A stretch of DNA of 7,126 bases from NCBI GenBank assembly GCA_017991275.1, contig JAGNMH010000279.1, forward strand, positions 1 through 7,126, read 5' to 3'. A program made the translations under genes and the position numbers. The notes beneath the pieces are model-generated. The model worked only from the letters and a program-made list of their open reading frames with translations, made no database searches and was not told the DNA's origin. The number at the start of each line of letters is the position of its first letter. Position 1 is the stretch's first letter. Below, piece after piece: positions 1 through 6,067 of this stretch. This DNA is from Acidobacteriota bacterium. GTDB lineage: Bacteria; Acidobacteriota; Blastocatellia; RBC074.

Positions 1-1470
1 AGGGAAAACATGCTGATTCTCCCGACGCGAGCTATCCAGACTGGTGACCAGCGTCGGCACACCGCCTTTGTCCGACACCTGATGAAGAGCAACGCTATTC
101 TGAGACGGAGTAAAAAGAATGACACCTGCGCTGTTCCACGTACCGCCGAAACCTAATGGCGCATCGCAGAGGATTTCGGGCGTGCCGCCGGAAGCCTCGA
201 TTCGTTTGAGCTTGCCGCCGCTGAAAAAACCGAGGTGGCGGCTATCGGGCGACCAGAAGGGAAACCGCGCGCCCTCAGTCCCCGGCACGCGCACCGGCTC
301 CGGCGCATCCAGCGAGTACAGCCAGATGTGATTCGTGCCTTCGGTGACGGCGGTAAAGGCAATGCGTCGCCCATCGGGTGAAAAGACAGGGGAGCCATTC
401 TCCCCACTGACCGAGGCGGGCCAGGGCAGATAGGTGTAGTTGGCACGACTCTCCGCAGGCACGCGGCGGAAATACGGCACGGCGAAGAACAACGCCGCGA
501 ACACCGCGATGGCTGCCACACCCATCCACAGCCGCGCATGGCCGAACCACGACGCTTGGCGTACTGGCTCCGTCACCGCAGGCAATGCTGTCACTGTTTC
601 CACACGCGCACCCGACGGCGTCGTCAGCGATTCCAGCGCAAAGCCCAAATCGCTCGCCGTCTGAAACCGCCGCTCCGGTTTCTTTTCCAAACAACGCCGC
701 ACAATCTTTTCCAACTGCGGCGAAATCTTGGCGTTCGTCTCGCCCAACTCCGGCGGGTCCTCCTTCAAAATCGCCGTCATCGTCTCCGCCATCGTCTCAC
801 GCCGAAACGCACGCTCACCGCTCAGCAATTCAAACAGGATCAAGCCGAAGCTGAACAGGTCGGAACGATGATCCACCGTTTCGCCTCGCACTTGTTCGGG
901 CGACATATAGGCGACGGTTCCCATGACCGTGCCGGGATTCGTGATTTGTTTTTGCGTGGCGACTTCGGAACCAACCGGCTCGCCGCGTTGCGGGCGCACC
1001 CTGGCAAGCCCGAAGTCCAGAATCTTGACGCGCTCGTCTTTGGTGATAAACAGGTTTTCGGGCTTCAGGTCACGGTGAACGATGCCTTTGGCGTGAGCGG
1101 CGGCGAGGCCTGATGCAATCTGCTGCGCGTAATCAATCGCTTTCTTCGGAGCAATCGCGCCTTCCTCAAGCTGCGCGCGGAGTTCTTCGCCTTCAAGCAA
1201 TTCGGCGACGATAAACGGCGCGCCTTCATGCATCCCGAAATCATGCACGGTCAAAATGTTTGGATGATTCAGCGCCGAAGTCGCTTTGGCTTCCTGCTCG
1301 AAGCGGCGCAAGCGGTCTTCGTCCAGCGCAAAAGCTGCGGGCAGAACTTTGATGGCCACTTCACGGTCAAGCCGTGTGTCTTTGGCGCGATAAACTTCGC
1401 CCATCCCGCCCGCTCCCAGCGAAGCGAGGATTTCGTAATGATTGAAACGCGTGCCAGCGGCAATCGCCAT
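1..1470 (-). CDS. Serine/threonine protein kinase with C-terminal propeller repeats (3' end outside window)
   Basis: The reading frame is open from the ATG at 1470 to the window edge, giving 490 visible residues. A Hanks-type kinase domain fills about residues 12-282: glycine loop GAGGMGEVY (19-27), ATP lysine K41, helix-C E60, catalytic HRDLKPEN (132-139), DFG (152-154), MSPEQ (189-193) and DHRSDLFSFG (200-209). All catalytic residues are present, so it should be an active kinase. One hydrophobic segment (about 314-334) suggests a cytoplasmic kinase anchored in the membrane. After it come PD40/TolB-like propeller repeats with FSPDGRRIAF (363-372) and WSPDSRHLGFF (406-416). This architecture is abundant in Acidobacteriota; the propeller is presumed to sense an extracytoplasmic ligand. 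The start is supported by GGAGG at 1478-1482, 7 nt upstream. Substrates cannot be read from the sequence. Family members often exceed 800 residues, so much of the propeller probably lies outside. Confidence 0.95.
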   Translation of the reverse strand, partial: MAIAAGTRFNHYEILASLGAGGMGEVYRAKDTRLDREVAIKVLPAAFALDEDRLRRFEQEAKATSALNHPNILTVHDFGMHEGAPFIVAELLEGEELRAQLEEGAIAPKKAIDYAQQIASGLAAAHAKGIVHRDLKPENLFITKDERVKILDFGLARVRPQRGEPVGSEVATQKQITNPGTVMGTVAYMSPEQVRGETVDHRSDLFSFGLILFELLSGERAFRRETMAETMTAILKEDPPELGETNAKISPQLEKIVRRCLEKKPERRFQTASDLGFALESLTTPSGARVETVTALPAVTEPVRQASWFGHARLWMGVAAIAVFAALFFAVPYFRRVPAESRANYTYLPWPASVSGENGSPVFSPDGRRIAFTAVTEGTNHIWLYSLDAPEPVRVPGTEGARFPFWSPDSRHLGFFSGGKLKRIEASGGTPEILCDAPLGFGGTWNSAGVILFTPSQNSVALHQVSDKGGVPTLVTSLDSSRRENQHVFP

Positions 1471-1692
1471 CGTCGAGCCTCCAAATTGTTGGGTAATGCT
1501 GAAAGGAAAAGCGCGCGCAGTCTAACATTGCCGAACTGATTTGAGGACAGCAGCTTTACGCCAGAAAAGTCGAAGCCGATTTGCGCCTAAGTCCGTCTTA
1601 CAACTCGTATTGCATCAACCACCAAAACAATTAACCAACGAGGAATGAGAGCAATCTCGCGCCTTCATTAACCCCTATCCCAAGGAGACTGT

Positions 1693-2583
1693 ATGGAACG
1701 TAAGCAAGCATCCGATTATCCGCAAGAATTGCTAGACCTGTTTCACGAATATCAGCACGGCGACATCAGCCGCCGGAGCTTCCTGGATCGCGCAGGCAAA
1801 TTCGCCACTGGCGGCCTGACTGCGATGGCTCTTTTCGAGAGCCTGAAGCCCAATTACGCCTGGGCGCAACAAGTTCCGCCAGGCGACAAACGCATCAAAG
1901 TCGGTTACGAAGTCGTGCAATCGCCCGCTGGCAACGGCACGATCAAGGGCTACTTTGCTCGTCCGGCCAAAGGCAAAAAGCTGCCCGTCGTGTTGGTCAT
2001 TCACGAAAACCGTGGGCTGAACCCATATATCGAAGACGTAGCGCGCCGTTTGGCGCTGGCCAATTTCATCGCATATGCGCCGGACGGACTGACTTCGGTT
2101 GGCGGCTTTCCCGGCACAGACGAAAAAGGAGCGCAGCTATTCCGCACTGTTGACGGCAAAAAGATGACCGAAGATTTCGTCGCGGCGGCCAAGTGGCTCA
2201 AAGCTCACAAAGATGGCAACGGCAAGCTCGGCGCAGTTGGATTCTGTTTTGGCGGCGGTATGGTCAATCAACTGGCTGTGCGGCTGGGCAAGGATTTGAA
2301 TGCCGGAGCGCCTTTTTACGGTCGCCAGGCAGGCGCTGACGATGTCCCGAAAATCTCTGCGCCGTTGTTGCTGCATTACGCAGGCAACGACCAGGGCGTC
2401 AACGCAGGCATCGCGGCGTACGAAGCGGCGCTCAAAGCCAATAACAAGGTTTACACAGTGCATATGTACGACGGCAAACAGCACGGCTTCCACAACGACA
2501 CAACGCCCCGTTTCGACGAAGCTTCGGCGAAACTGGCGTGGACTCGGACGCTGGAGTTTTTCAACAAATACTTGAAGTCGTAA
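1693..2583 (+). CDS. Dienelactone hydrolase family protein with twin-arginine signal
   Basis: This is a 296-residue alpha/beta hydrolase of the dienelactone hydrolase (carboxymethylenebutenolidase) family. The Cys-Asp-His triad can be placed: nucleophile C185 in GFCFGGG (183-189), D233 in YAGNDQG, and H264 in KQHGFHND. HENRGL (104-109 region) holds the conserved glutamate that partners the cysteine in this family. The N-terminus has a twin-arginine motif, SRRSFLDRA (26-34), then a weakly hydrophobic stretch and an A-W-A-Q site near residue 59, so export in folded form by Tat is likely. The start is set by AAGGAGA at 1682-1688. True substrates are unknown; members of this family act on many esters and lactones besides dienelactone. 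No catabolic partner gene lies next to it, so it looks monocistronic. Confidence 0.93.
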   Translation: MERKQASDYPQELLDLFHEYQHGDISRRSFLDRAGKFATGGLTAMALFESLKPNYAWAQQVPPGDKRIKVGYEVVQSPAGNGTIKGYFARPAKGKKLPVVLVIHENRGLNPYIEDVARRLALANFIAYAPDGLTSVGGFPGTDEKGAQLFRTVDGKKMTEDFVAAAKWLKAHKDGNGKLGAVGFCFGGGMVNQLAVRLGKDLNAGAPFYGRQAGADDVPKISAPLLLHYAGNDQGVNAGIAAYEAALKANNKVYTVHMYDGKQHGFHNDTTPRFDEASAKLAWTRTLEFFNKYLKS

Positions 2584-2618
2584 CACCAACCGACAAATAC
2601 AAGCGAATATTTTGGAGT

Positions 2619-2640
2619 GCGGCGGCTTGACGCCGCTTTT
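2619..2640 (+). terminator. Terminator-like hairpin in the left arm of the repeat
   Basis: The left arm itself folds: GCGGCG (2619-2624), loop GCTTGA, CGCCGC (2631-2636), then TTTT (2637-2640). It lies 35 bp after the hydrolase stop and is correctly oriented to end that transcript. The stem is only 6 bp and the U-run only four, so efficiency is uncertain. Confidence 0.45.
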
Positions 2641-2725
2641 CGTTCGCAACGCGAGACTGTCGCTTTACCTCGAACCTGTGCGATGCGGCCTTCCGCTTGA
2701 TTTGAAAAGGTTCCATCGCGAGAGC

Positions 2726-2747
2726 AAAAGCGGCGTCAAGCCGCCGC
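2726..2747 (-). terminator. Terminator-like hairpin in the right arm of the repeat
   Basis: This is the mirror copy of the left-arm hairpin. Read on the minus strand it gives GCGGCG, loop GCTTGA, CGCCGC, then TTTT (2729-2726). It lies 10 bp past the cupin stop and would end the cyclophilin-cupin transcript. It has the same short stem and short U-run. Confidence 0.45.
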
Positions 2748-2757
2748 ACTCCAAATT

Positions 2758-3099
2758 TCAATCGCCAAGCCGTTTGGTTTCCGCGCGTTCGATAATCAAA
2801 GCCAGCGGCATCGGGCCTTCGCTTGCGGCTTTCGGGCAATGCCGCAAACCTTTCGGGATGACTATGCCCTGCCCGGCGCTGAGCAGAAAATGGCCTTGCT
2901 CAGTTTGGAATAAAACTTCCCCTTCCAACACGATGAAGCTTTCATCTTCGTTGTCGTGTGCATGCCAGCGGTCGAACTCTCCCTGAAACTTGACCAGCCG
3001 AATGGCGAAATCATCCACCGTTGCAAGATTGACCGGCGAATAAGCTGCGGTAATTTGATCGCGGATTTGCCGAATCGAAAAGAGTTGAACGTCCATCAT
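2758..3099 (-). CDS. Small single-domain cupin protein
   Basis: This 113-residue protein is one cupin beta-barrel. Motif 1 is W-H46-A-H48-(4)-E-D-E53 and motif 2 is P82-K-G-L-R-H87, which together give the usual His/His/Glu/His metal site. The sequence E-(5)-LEGEV (53-62) fits the cupin strand pattern. There is no signal peptide, so it is likely cytoplasmic. Stand-alone cupins of this size may be enzymes, sugar-binding proteins or detoxification factors, and nothing here selects among these. It follows the cyclophilin gene by 14 nt, so the two are probably co-transcribed. Two ATGs occur in tandem (3099 and 3096). GGGAG at 3103-3107 is 3 nt from the first and 6 nt from the second, so translation may really begin at 3096 (112 residues). 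Confidence 0.9.
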   Translation of the reverse strand: MMDVQLFSIRQIRDQITAAYSPVNLATVDDFAIRLVKFQGEFDRWHAHDNEDESFIVLEGEVLFQTEQGHFLLSAGQGIVIPKGLRHCPKAASEGPMPLALIIERAETKRLGD

Positions 3100-3113
3100 T
3101 TTCTCCCGCGAAG

Positions 3114-3719
3114 TCAGTTGAGCCGTTTGGCTTTGATGATTTTGATCGGCGGCGTTAATCGTTGGGCGTCGAACGGAGCCAGTTGAATCTTTTTGACGAC
3201 CTCAATGCCTTTGACGACTTTGCCAAAAGCCGCGAAGCCTTGCCCATCTGCGTTTCGCTTGCCGCCGAAGTCCAATTCCGGCTGGTCGCCTATGCAAATG
3301 AAAAAGTCTGACGTGGCAGTGTCGGCGGTTGAACGGGCCATCGAAATCACCCCATCTTTGTGTTTCAGACCGGTGGCACTGGTGCGCTCCAGCTTGATCG
3401 GGCCGAAACCTTCTTTGGCTTTGTCGGGATTCACACCGGCCTGAATAACTTCAATTTTGATCGTGTTGTTCGGTTGGTTGTCAGGGTTGAGCTTGACCGT
3501 GCGATGAAACCTGCCGCCGTCATAATGACCGGCATCAACGTACCTCAAAAAATTTTCGGTGGTGACAGGGGCGTGTTTGGCGTCCACAACGATTTCAATG
3601 TCGCCGAGTTCGGTTTGTAGTAAAACTCGAATTTGATCGGCCTTCGGCCTGGTTTGAGCCGAAACAGTAGTGGCAAGAAACAGGCAGGCGCAAACAACGA
3701 GAAGCTTGCGGATCATCAT
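3114..3719 (-). CDS. Exported cyclophilin-type peptidyl-prolyl cis-trans isomerase
   Basis: This 201-residue protein catalyses cis-trans isomerisation of peptide-proline bonds and probably assists folding outside the cytoplasm. A signal peptide fills residues 1-21 (MMIRK, hydrophobic core, cleavage at VSA|Q). The cyclophilin fold follows: TELGDIEI (36-43), APVTTENFL (50-58), RFHR with catalytic R73, Q93 in VIQAG, ISMAR (125-129), SDFFICIGD (137-145), LDFGG (149-153) and FAAFGKV (162-168). Between R73 and Q93 there are about 12 extra residues compared with human cyclophilin A, and the usual QGG is QAG; a similar lengthening is seen in other bacterial exported members. An upstream in-frame ATG at 3746 exists, but AAGGAGGAG (3723-3731) lies inside that extension and serves the ATG at 3719, which also places the signal peptide at the N-terminus. 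It is first in a two-gene unit with the cupin. Confidence 0.93.
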   Translation of the reverse strand: MMIRKLLVVCACLFLATTVSAQTRPKADQIRVLLQTELGDIEIVVDAKHAPVTTENFLRYVDAGHYDGGRFHRTVKLNPDNQPNNTIKIEVIQAGVNPDKAKEGFGPIKLERTSATGLKHKDGVISMARSTADTATSDFFICIGDQPELDFGGKRNADGQGFAAFGKVVKGIEVVKKIQLAPFDAQRLTPPIKIIKAKRLN

Positions 3720-3722
3720 TTT

Positions 3723-3731
3723 CTCCTCCTT
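3723..3731 (-). promoter_or_regulatory. Strong ribosome binding site deciding the cyclophilin start
   Basis: AAGGAGGAG on the minus strand is a near-perfect Shine-Dalgarno sequence with AAA before the ATG at 3719. It rules out the longer start at 3746. Confidence 0.8.
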
Positions 3732-3743
3732 GTGAATCCTAAA

Positions 3744-3771
3744 CATTTAGCTATGGTTTTTTGAGTGTCGA
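3744..3771 (-). promoter_or_regulatory. Possible promoter for the cyclophilin-cupin operon
   Basis: On the minus strand TCGACA (3771-3766) and TAAATG (3749-3744) are separated by 16 nt and lie about 25 nt before the start codon. Both hexamers depart from consensus, so this is a weak prediction. Confidence 0.3.
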
Positions 3772-3888
3772 GCGACTTCGCCGCGATGATAAGTCTCGCC
3801 AGGTGCAAGTGGCAACTTCGTTGGGCTATACTGCCCCCGGCCACCCCATCGGTTCAAAAAACAGGATCAACCATCCACAATTCCGGCA

Positions 3889-4308
3889 ATGCTCAACTTG
3901 TTTTATCAAGGCAATTTCTGCTCTGAATGCGGCAATCGGCTCAAAGCTCCGCGTTTCAAATTCCGTCCGCGCCATTTCTGCGAGGAATGCACGCGACGAT
4001 TGCGGCAACACAGCTATGTGACTCCCCTGGCAATCTTTCTACTAATTGGATCGCTGGCCGTTTTTGCCTTCAGTTACAAAAGACAGGACAAACAGGCTCA
4101 GAAATTTAGCGCAGAACCCGCCGCAATTTCCGCTCAGGATTCAATCGTCAACAAACCCGGGCAGCGGCAAATTCAAAACCAACAGCGAGTGTTTTGCGGC
4201 GCTCGGACAAAGAAAGGAACGCCTTGCAGACATTTGGTGCAACCGGGTCAGCGATGCACGCAACATCGCGGCAAACCGTCTCTGCTGGCTGACAAGTCGG
4301 AAAATTGA
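3889..4308 (+). CDS. Small membrane protein with N-terminal CxxC pairs and a C-terminal zinc-knuckle motif
   Basis: This 139-residue protein is not one I can name. It has three parts. Residues 11-34 contain two CxxC pairs (C11/C14 and C31/C34) set 17 residues apart, which looks like a zinc ribbon. Residues 44-63 form one hydrophobic transmembrane segment. After a polar linker, residues 103-126 read C-G-A-R-T-K-K-G-T-P-C-(9)-C-x-x-H, a compact putative zinc module seen in small bacterial and phage proteins of unknown role. The 3889 ATG is the first start codon after in-frame stops at 3787-3792. It lacks a good Shine-Dalgarno sequence; a TATACT at 3827-3832 could be a -10 box with a poor -35. 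The gene is divergent from the cyclophilin. Membrane orientation and function are open. Confidence 0.75.
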   Translation: MLNLFYQGNFCSECGNRLKAPRFKFRPRHFCEECTRRLRQHSYVTPLAIFLLIGSLAVFAFSYKRQDKQAQKFSAEPAAISAQDSIVNKPGQRQIQNQQRVFCGARTKKGTPCRHLVQPGQRCTQHRGKPSLLADKSEN

Positions 4309-4331
4309 TACAACCTTCTTGGTTAGTCATC

Positions 4332-4360
4332 TTGACGCTCTTTGGGGGGTCAACTAAGAT
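4332..4360 (+). promoter_or_regulatory. Sigma70-type promoter of the tRNA-Ile gene
   Basis: TTGACG (4332-4337) and TAAGAT (4355-4360) are separated by exactly 17 nt, each one mismatch from consensus. The predicted start is near 4367, about 20 nt before the mature tRNA 5' end at 4388. Confidence 0.7.
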
Positions 4361-4420
4361 GCCGCACGTTTGAGCTTCGGTGAATATGGCCCCTTAGCTC
4401 AATGGTTAGAGCAGCGGACT

Positions 4421-5055
4421 CAAGGCTTTGAACGATCTAAGTGGAAAAATCAGAATAATGTGTCTCGGCGTGACAGTTTAGACAAAGAAGTAAGCACTTT
4501 TGGGATTCTGCAACCAGCAATTCCCAATTGGTGTTTGAACAGCGTCTAATGTCAATTTGAAAGGATTTGGTTTTAGGCTCGGTGTGGTGAAATGCCAACG
4601 CCGCTTGATTGCGGCTATAGCCACACTTTTCATAATGGCCACCTTTCATCTGGATAAGTTGCTATCTTCTCTTTCTACCACGCTCTTGTTGGGACAAGTA
4701 GTTTTGGTTTCTGTTATTTGTTGCTGTGTTTTTGCATTTGCTGGAGCAATACTTCGATTGCTTTCCAGCAAGGCGACTGCCGCAGGTAATACAGTTTATT
4801 TCCATACGATCCTCAAAGATGGGTTGCAGGCGAATCACATTACTAGATCAATCTTGTTTTCAGGTTTGCTTGTAGAATCTGTCAAAGTCGGGGAAGCCTA
4901 AGTTGTGAAAGCGATATGGTAATCCCGAACCAAGCCTTATCACTAAGATAAGGAAGGTGTAGAGACTAAACGGCAGACACGTAAAGTGAAGAGATAGTCC
5001 AGACCACAAACTTCGATTGTATAGATCGAAGCGCGGCGAAAGCCGTAGCGGCAAG
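4421..5055 (+). ncRNA. Group I intron (IC3-like) in tRNA-Ile(CAU), inserted between U33 and C34
   Basis: Boundaries obey the group I rule: the 5' exon ends in U (4420) and the intron ends in G (5055). The catalytic core is compact and lies at the 3' end. IGS GGTTTGC (4863-4869) pairs with all seven last exon bases GCGGACU, including the U-G at the splice site. P3 is TCTGTC (4878-4883)/GGCAGA (4972-4977). P4 is TCGGGG (4888-4893)/TCCCGA (4923-4928). P5 is GCC/GGT. P6 is CCTTATC (4935-4941)/GATAAGG (4947-4953). P7 is GACTA (4964-4968)/TAGTC (4995-4999). P8 is CAC/GTG (4978-4988). P9 is CTTCGAT (5011-5017)/ATCGAAG (5025-5031), followed by a CGGC-GAAA-GCCG hairpin (5034-5045). The stretch AGGTGTAGAGACTA and the later ATAGTCCAG closely match the Azoarcus tRNA-Ile ribozyme. 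No clear P2 is seen. The first 442 nt form the P1 loop, which holds an antisense endonuclease remnant. Confidence 0.92.
4437..4805 (-). pseudogene. HNH homing endonuclease, broken by an in-frame amber codon, antisense inside the tRNA-Ile intron
   Basis: Read from the ATG at 4805 (GAGG at 4811-4814, 5 nt upstream) the frame gives 47 residues, then TAG at 4664-4662, then 74 more residues in the same frame to the stop at 4437. Across the stop the protein is one recognisable HNH nuclease. It has an N-terminal zinc finger C5-x2-C8 ... C20-x3-C24, a basic linker (QQERGRKRR), GG (55-56), K-C-G-Y (60-63), ALAFHH (69-74), SNTNWELL (90-97), and LLCLNCHAETH (106-116). The first cysteine expected in the GGxCxxCGY motif is tyrosine (Y58, TAT). 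Amber codon plus lost zinc ligand indicate decay. Expression of the downstream part alone from the ATG at 4649 would lack the N-terminal finger. A sequencing error or amber read-through is possible but would not restore C58. Confidence 0.85.
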
Positions 5056-5095
<40 letters not shown>

Positions 5096-5131
5096 CCAAT
5101 CTCTTAAAAATCAACAGGTTGTAAAGATTTG

Positions 5132-5176
5132 AGCCTCGTAGACTGCGCTTGAAAAAGCAAAGGCTACGAGGTTTTT
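5132..5176 (+). terminator. Intrinsic terminator of the tRNA-Ile transcript
   Basis: CCTCGTAG (5134-5141) pairs with CTACGAGG (5164-5171), with a small inner hairpin GCTT-GAAA-AAGC (5147-5158), and is followed by TTTTT (5172-5176). It lies 35 nt after the encoded CCA. Confidence 0.85.
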
Positions 5177-5215
5177 CTGTTCTGGAAACTCTTAGTGATG
5201 TTGATGGTTTAGCTG

Positions 5216-5268
5216 AAAAAAAAAAAAGAACTCCAGGATGATCATTTGATAATCGCCCTGAAGTTCTT
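5216..5268 (-). terminator. Intrinsic terminator of the tRNA-Leu transcript
   Basis: On the minus strand AAGAACTTCAGG (5268-5257) pairs over 12 positions with CCTGGAGTTCTT (5237-5226), with one U-G pair, and continues into a run of U from the twelve As at 5216-5227. It begins 44 nt past the tRNA-Leu 3' end. The two tRNA terminators sit back to back, which insulates the convergent genes from each other. Confidence 0.88.
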
Positions 5269-5362
5269 ATGACAAACAAGCAGTTACAAACAACAAGCTT
5301 GCTAAATTTCAATGCCGAGGGCGGGACTCGAACCCGCACGACCTTTAGGGTCAGAGGATTTT

Positions 5363-6067
5363 CTTACTACTATGGTTTTCACCACCTGACTCAAATCAGT
5401 TTGTAGTCTGGGCGATGCCTTCTCCATACGACAACATCAAGATGTTGCTGCTTAGGAGGGAGCCGTCTCGTCTCTACGCTTTGCCAGCTTTTTACCTCGA
5501 TAAGTCTCCGTCAACGCATGACAGTTTGGACAAAGAATTCTGAGGTTTTCTATTCGATTGTCACTCGCATCACCATTGATGTGATCCAGCTCAAGCGGTA
5601 TTTGTTTCTCTAACCATTTGGTTAAAGTGCAAGATTCACACTTCTTGTCTTTCAACCCTTCCGCGAAGAGCCGTTTCTTGAGTTTGTAGCTCTGAACGTT
5701 TGAACCTTTTCGCAAAATGTCTAAAAGACTTTTGGCAGGAACTAAAGGGGATTTATCCCCTTTTTTCCAACCCTGCCCTTTGAAGTGTACCGTCGAGATT
5801 TTCAATCTCTGAATTCGGCGTTTAACAATTGAATAATTTCCACCTGCTTCAACTAGCCCCAGCTTTTCCAGAACTTGCCGAATAGATGTTGAACTCTGCA
5901 CAGCCTCAATCAACTGTAAATCTGAATATCTTGATTGCTTCATAACAGAGTTCCCGCAGGCCTTAGCTCGGCGTTGCCATCAGCATTATCTGTTAAGGTT
6001 TCACCGACTTTGACTCCATTCGCGTCGGAGTTTCCAACCGACGTGCTCAAATTGTTTCAAACAGCTT
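5363..6067 (-). ncRNA. Group I intron in tRNA-Leu(UAA), inserted between U34 and A35
   Basis: The 5' exon ends in CUU (6068) and the intron ends in G (5363), as group I splicing requires. IGS GAG (6048-6046) pairs with exon CUU, the same P1 core as in cyanobacterial tRNA-Leu(UAA) introns at this site. P2 is CGTCGG (6043-6038)/CCGACG (6028-6023). P3 is GGAGTC (6017-6012)/GGCTCC (5464-5459). P4 is TCGGTG (6007-6002)/CGCCGA (5973-5968), followed by the conserved CGAGCTAAGG. P7 uses GACGA (5472-5468) with ATCGCC (5416-5411). P8 is CTCC (5458-5455)/GGAG (5425-5422), with a P8 extension hairpin CAACATC/GATGTTG (5447-5432). GATGGCAACGCCGAGC matches the Azoarcus J/P5-P4 region. The sequence between P6 and P7 is a sense-strand HNH endonuclease gene. 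Confidence 0.93.
5452..5943 (-). CDS. Intron-encoded HNH homing endonuclease (intact)
   Basis: This 163-residue protein probably cuts intronless tRNA-Leu(UAA) alleles so that the intron is copied in by repair. The N-terminal half looks like a helix-turn-helix DNA-binding module: SIRQVLEKLGL (20-30), then GGNYSIVKRRIQRL (34-47) and HFKGQGW (53-59). The C-terminal half is a zinc-supported HNH domain: C102-x2-C105, LELDHINGD with catalytic H121 (117-125), N129/N133, and LCPNCHA with C138, C141 and H142. All catalytic and zinc residues are present. The gene is on the same strand as the tRNA and starts in the P6 region with no strong Shine-Dalgarno sequence. Its last eleven or so codons run through the P7, P3 and P8 5'-side strands of the ribozyme and stop just after P8 begins. 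It is unrelated in layout to the antisense HNH remnant in the tRNA-Ile intron. Confidence 0.93.
   Translation of the reverse strand: MKQSRYSDLQLIEAVQSSTSIRQVLEKLGLVEAGGNYSIVKRRIQRLKISTVHFKGQGWKKGDKSPLVPAKSLLDILRKGSNVQSYKLKKRLFAEGLKDKKCESCTLTKWLEKQIPLELDHINGDASDNRIENLRILCPNCHALTETYRGKKLAKRRDETAPS

Larger units (their letters stand above)
2611..2755. repeat. Palindromic (MITE-like) intergenic element with 30-bp perfect terminal inverted repeats
   Basis: The arms at 2611-2640 and 2726-2755 are exact reverse complements over 30 bp. The left one begins TTTGGAGTGCGGCGGCTTGA. They enclose an 85-bp core without a convincing ORF; the core has a short internal inverted repeat (GAACCT 2672-2677, AGGTTC 2708-2713). 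The element fills the convergent gap between the hydrolase stop (2583) and the cupin stop (2758), ending 2 bp from the latter. No clear target-site duplication is seen. I infer a non-autonomous interspersed repeat; its copy number cannot be judged from one window. Confidence 0.75.

Noticed and set aside
538..1113. Plus-strand ORF of 191 residues within the kinase region
   Set aside because: It is the antisense shadow of the kinase gene, arginine- and leucine-rich in the manner of such shadows, with no ribosome binding site.
1471..1692. Possible promoters in the spacer between kinase and hydrolase
   Set aside because: Several TTGnnn and TAnnnT hexamers occur but none pair at a convincing spacing with good matches, so only the two ribosome binding sites are supported.
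3720..3746. Longer N-terminus for the cyclophilin (start at 3746)
   Set aside because: The strong Shine-Dalgarno sequence would lie inside the coding region and the signal peptide would be pushed away from the N-terminus.
4557..4901. Plus-strand ORF of 114 residues with a hydrophobic middle, inside the tRNA-Ile intron
   Set aside because: It is largely the antisense of the HNH frame at 4437-4805 and its 3' part runs into the ribozyme core; it resembles no membrane protein family and has no ribosome binding site.
4421..5055. Transposon or group II intron with a CA target duplication
   Set aside because: There are no terminal inverted repeats, transposase, reverse transcriptase or domain V hairpin; the group I core strands and splice-site rule explain the insert fully.
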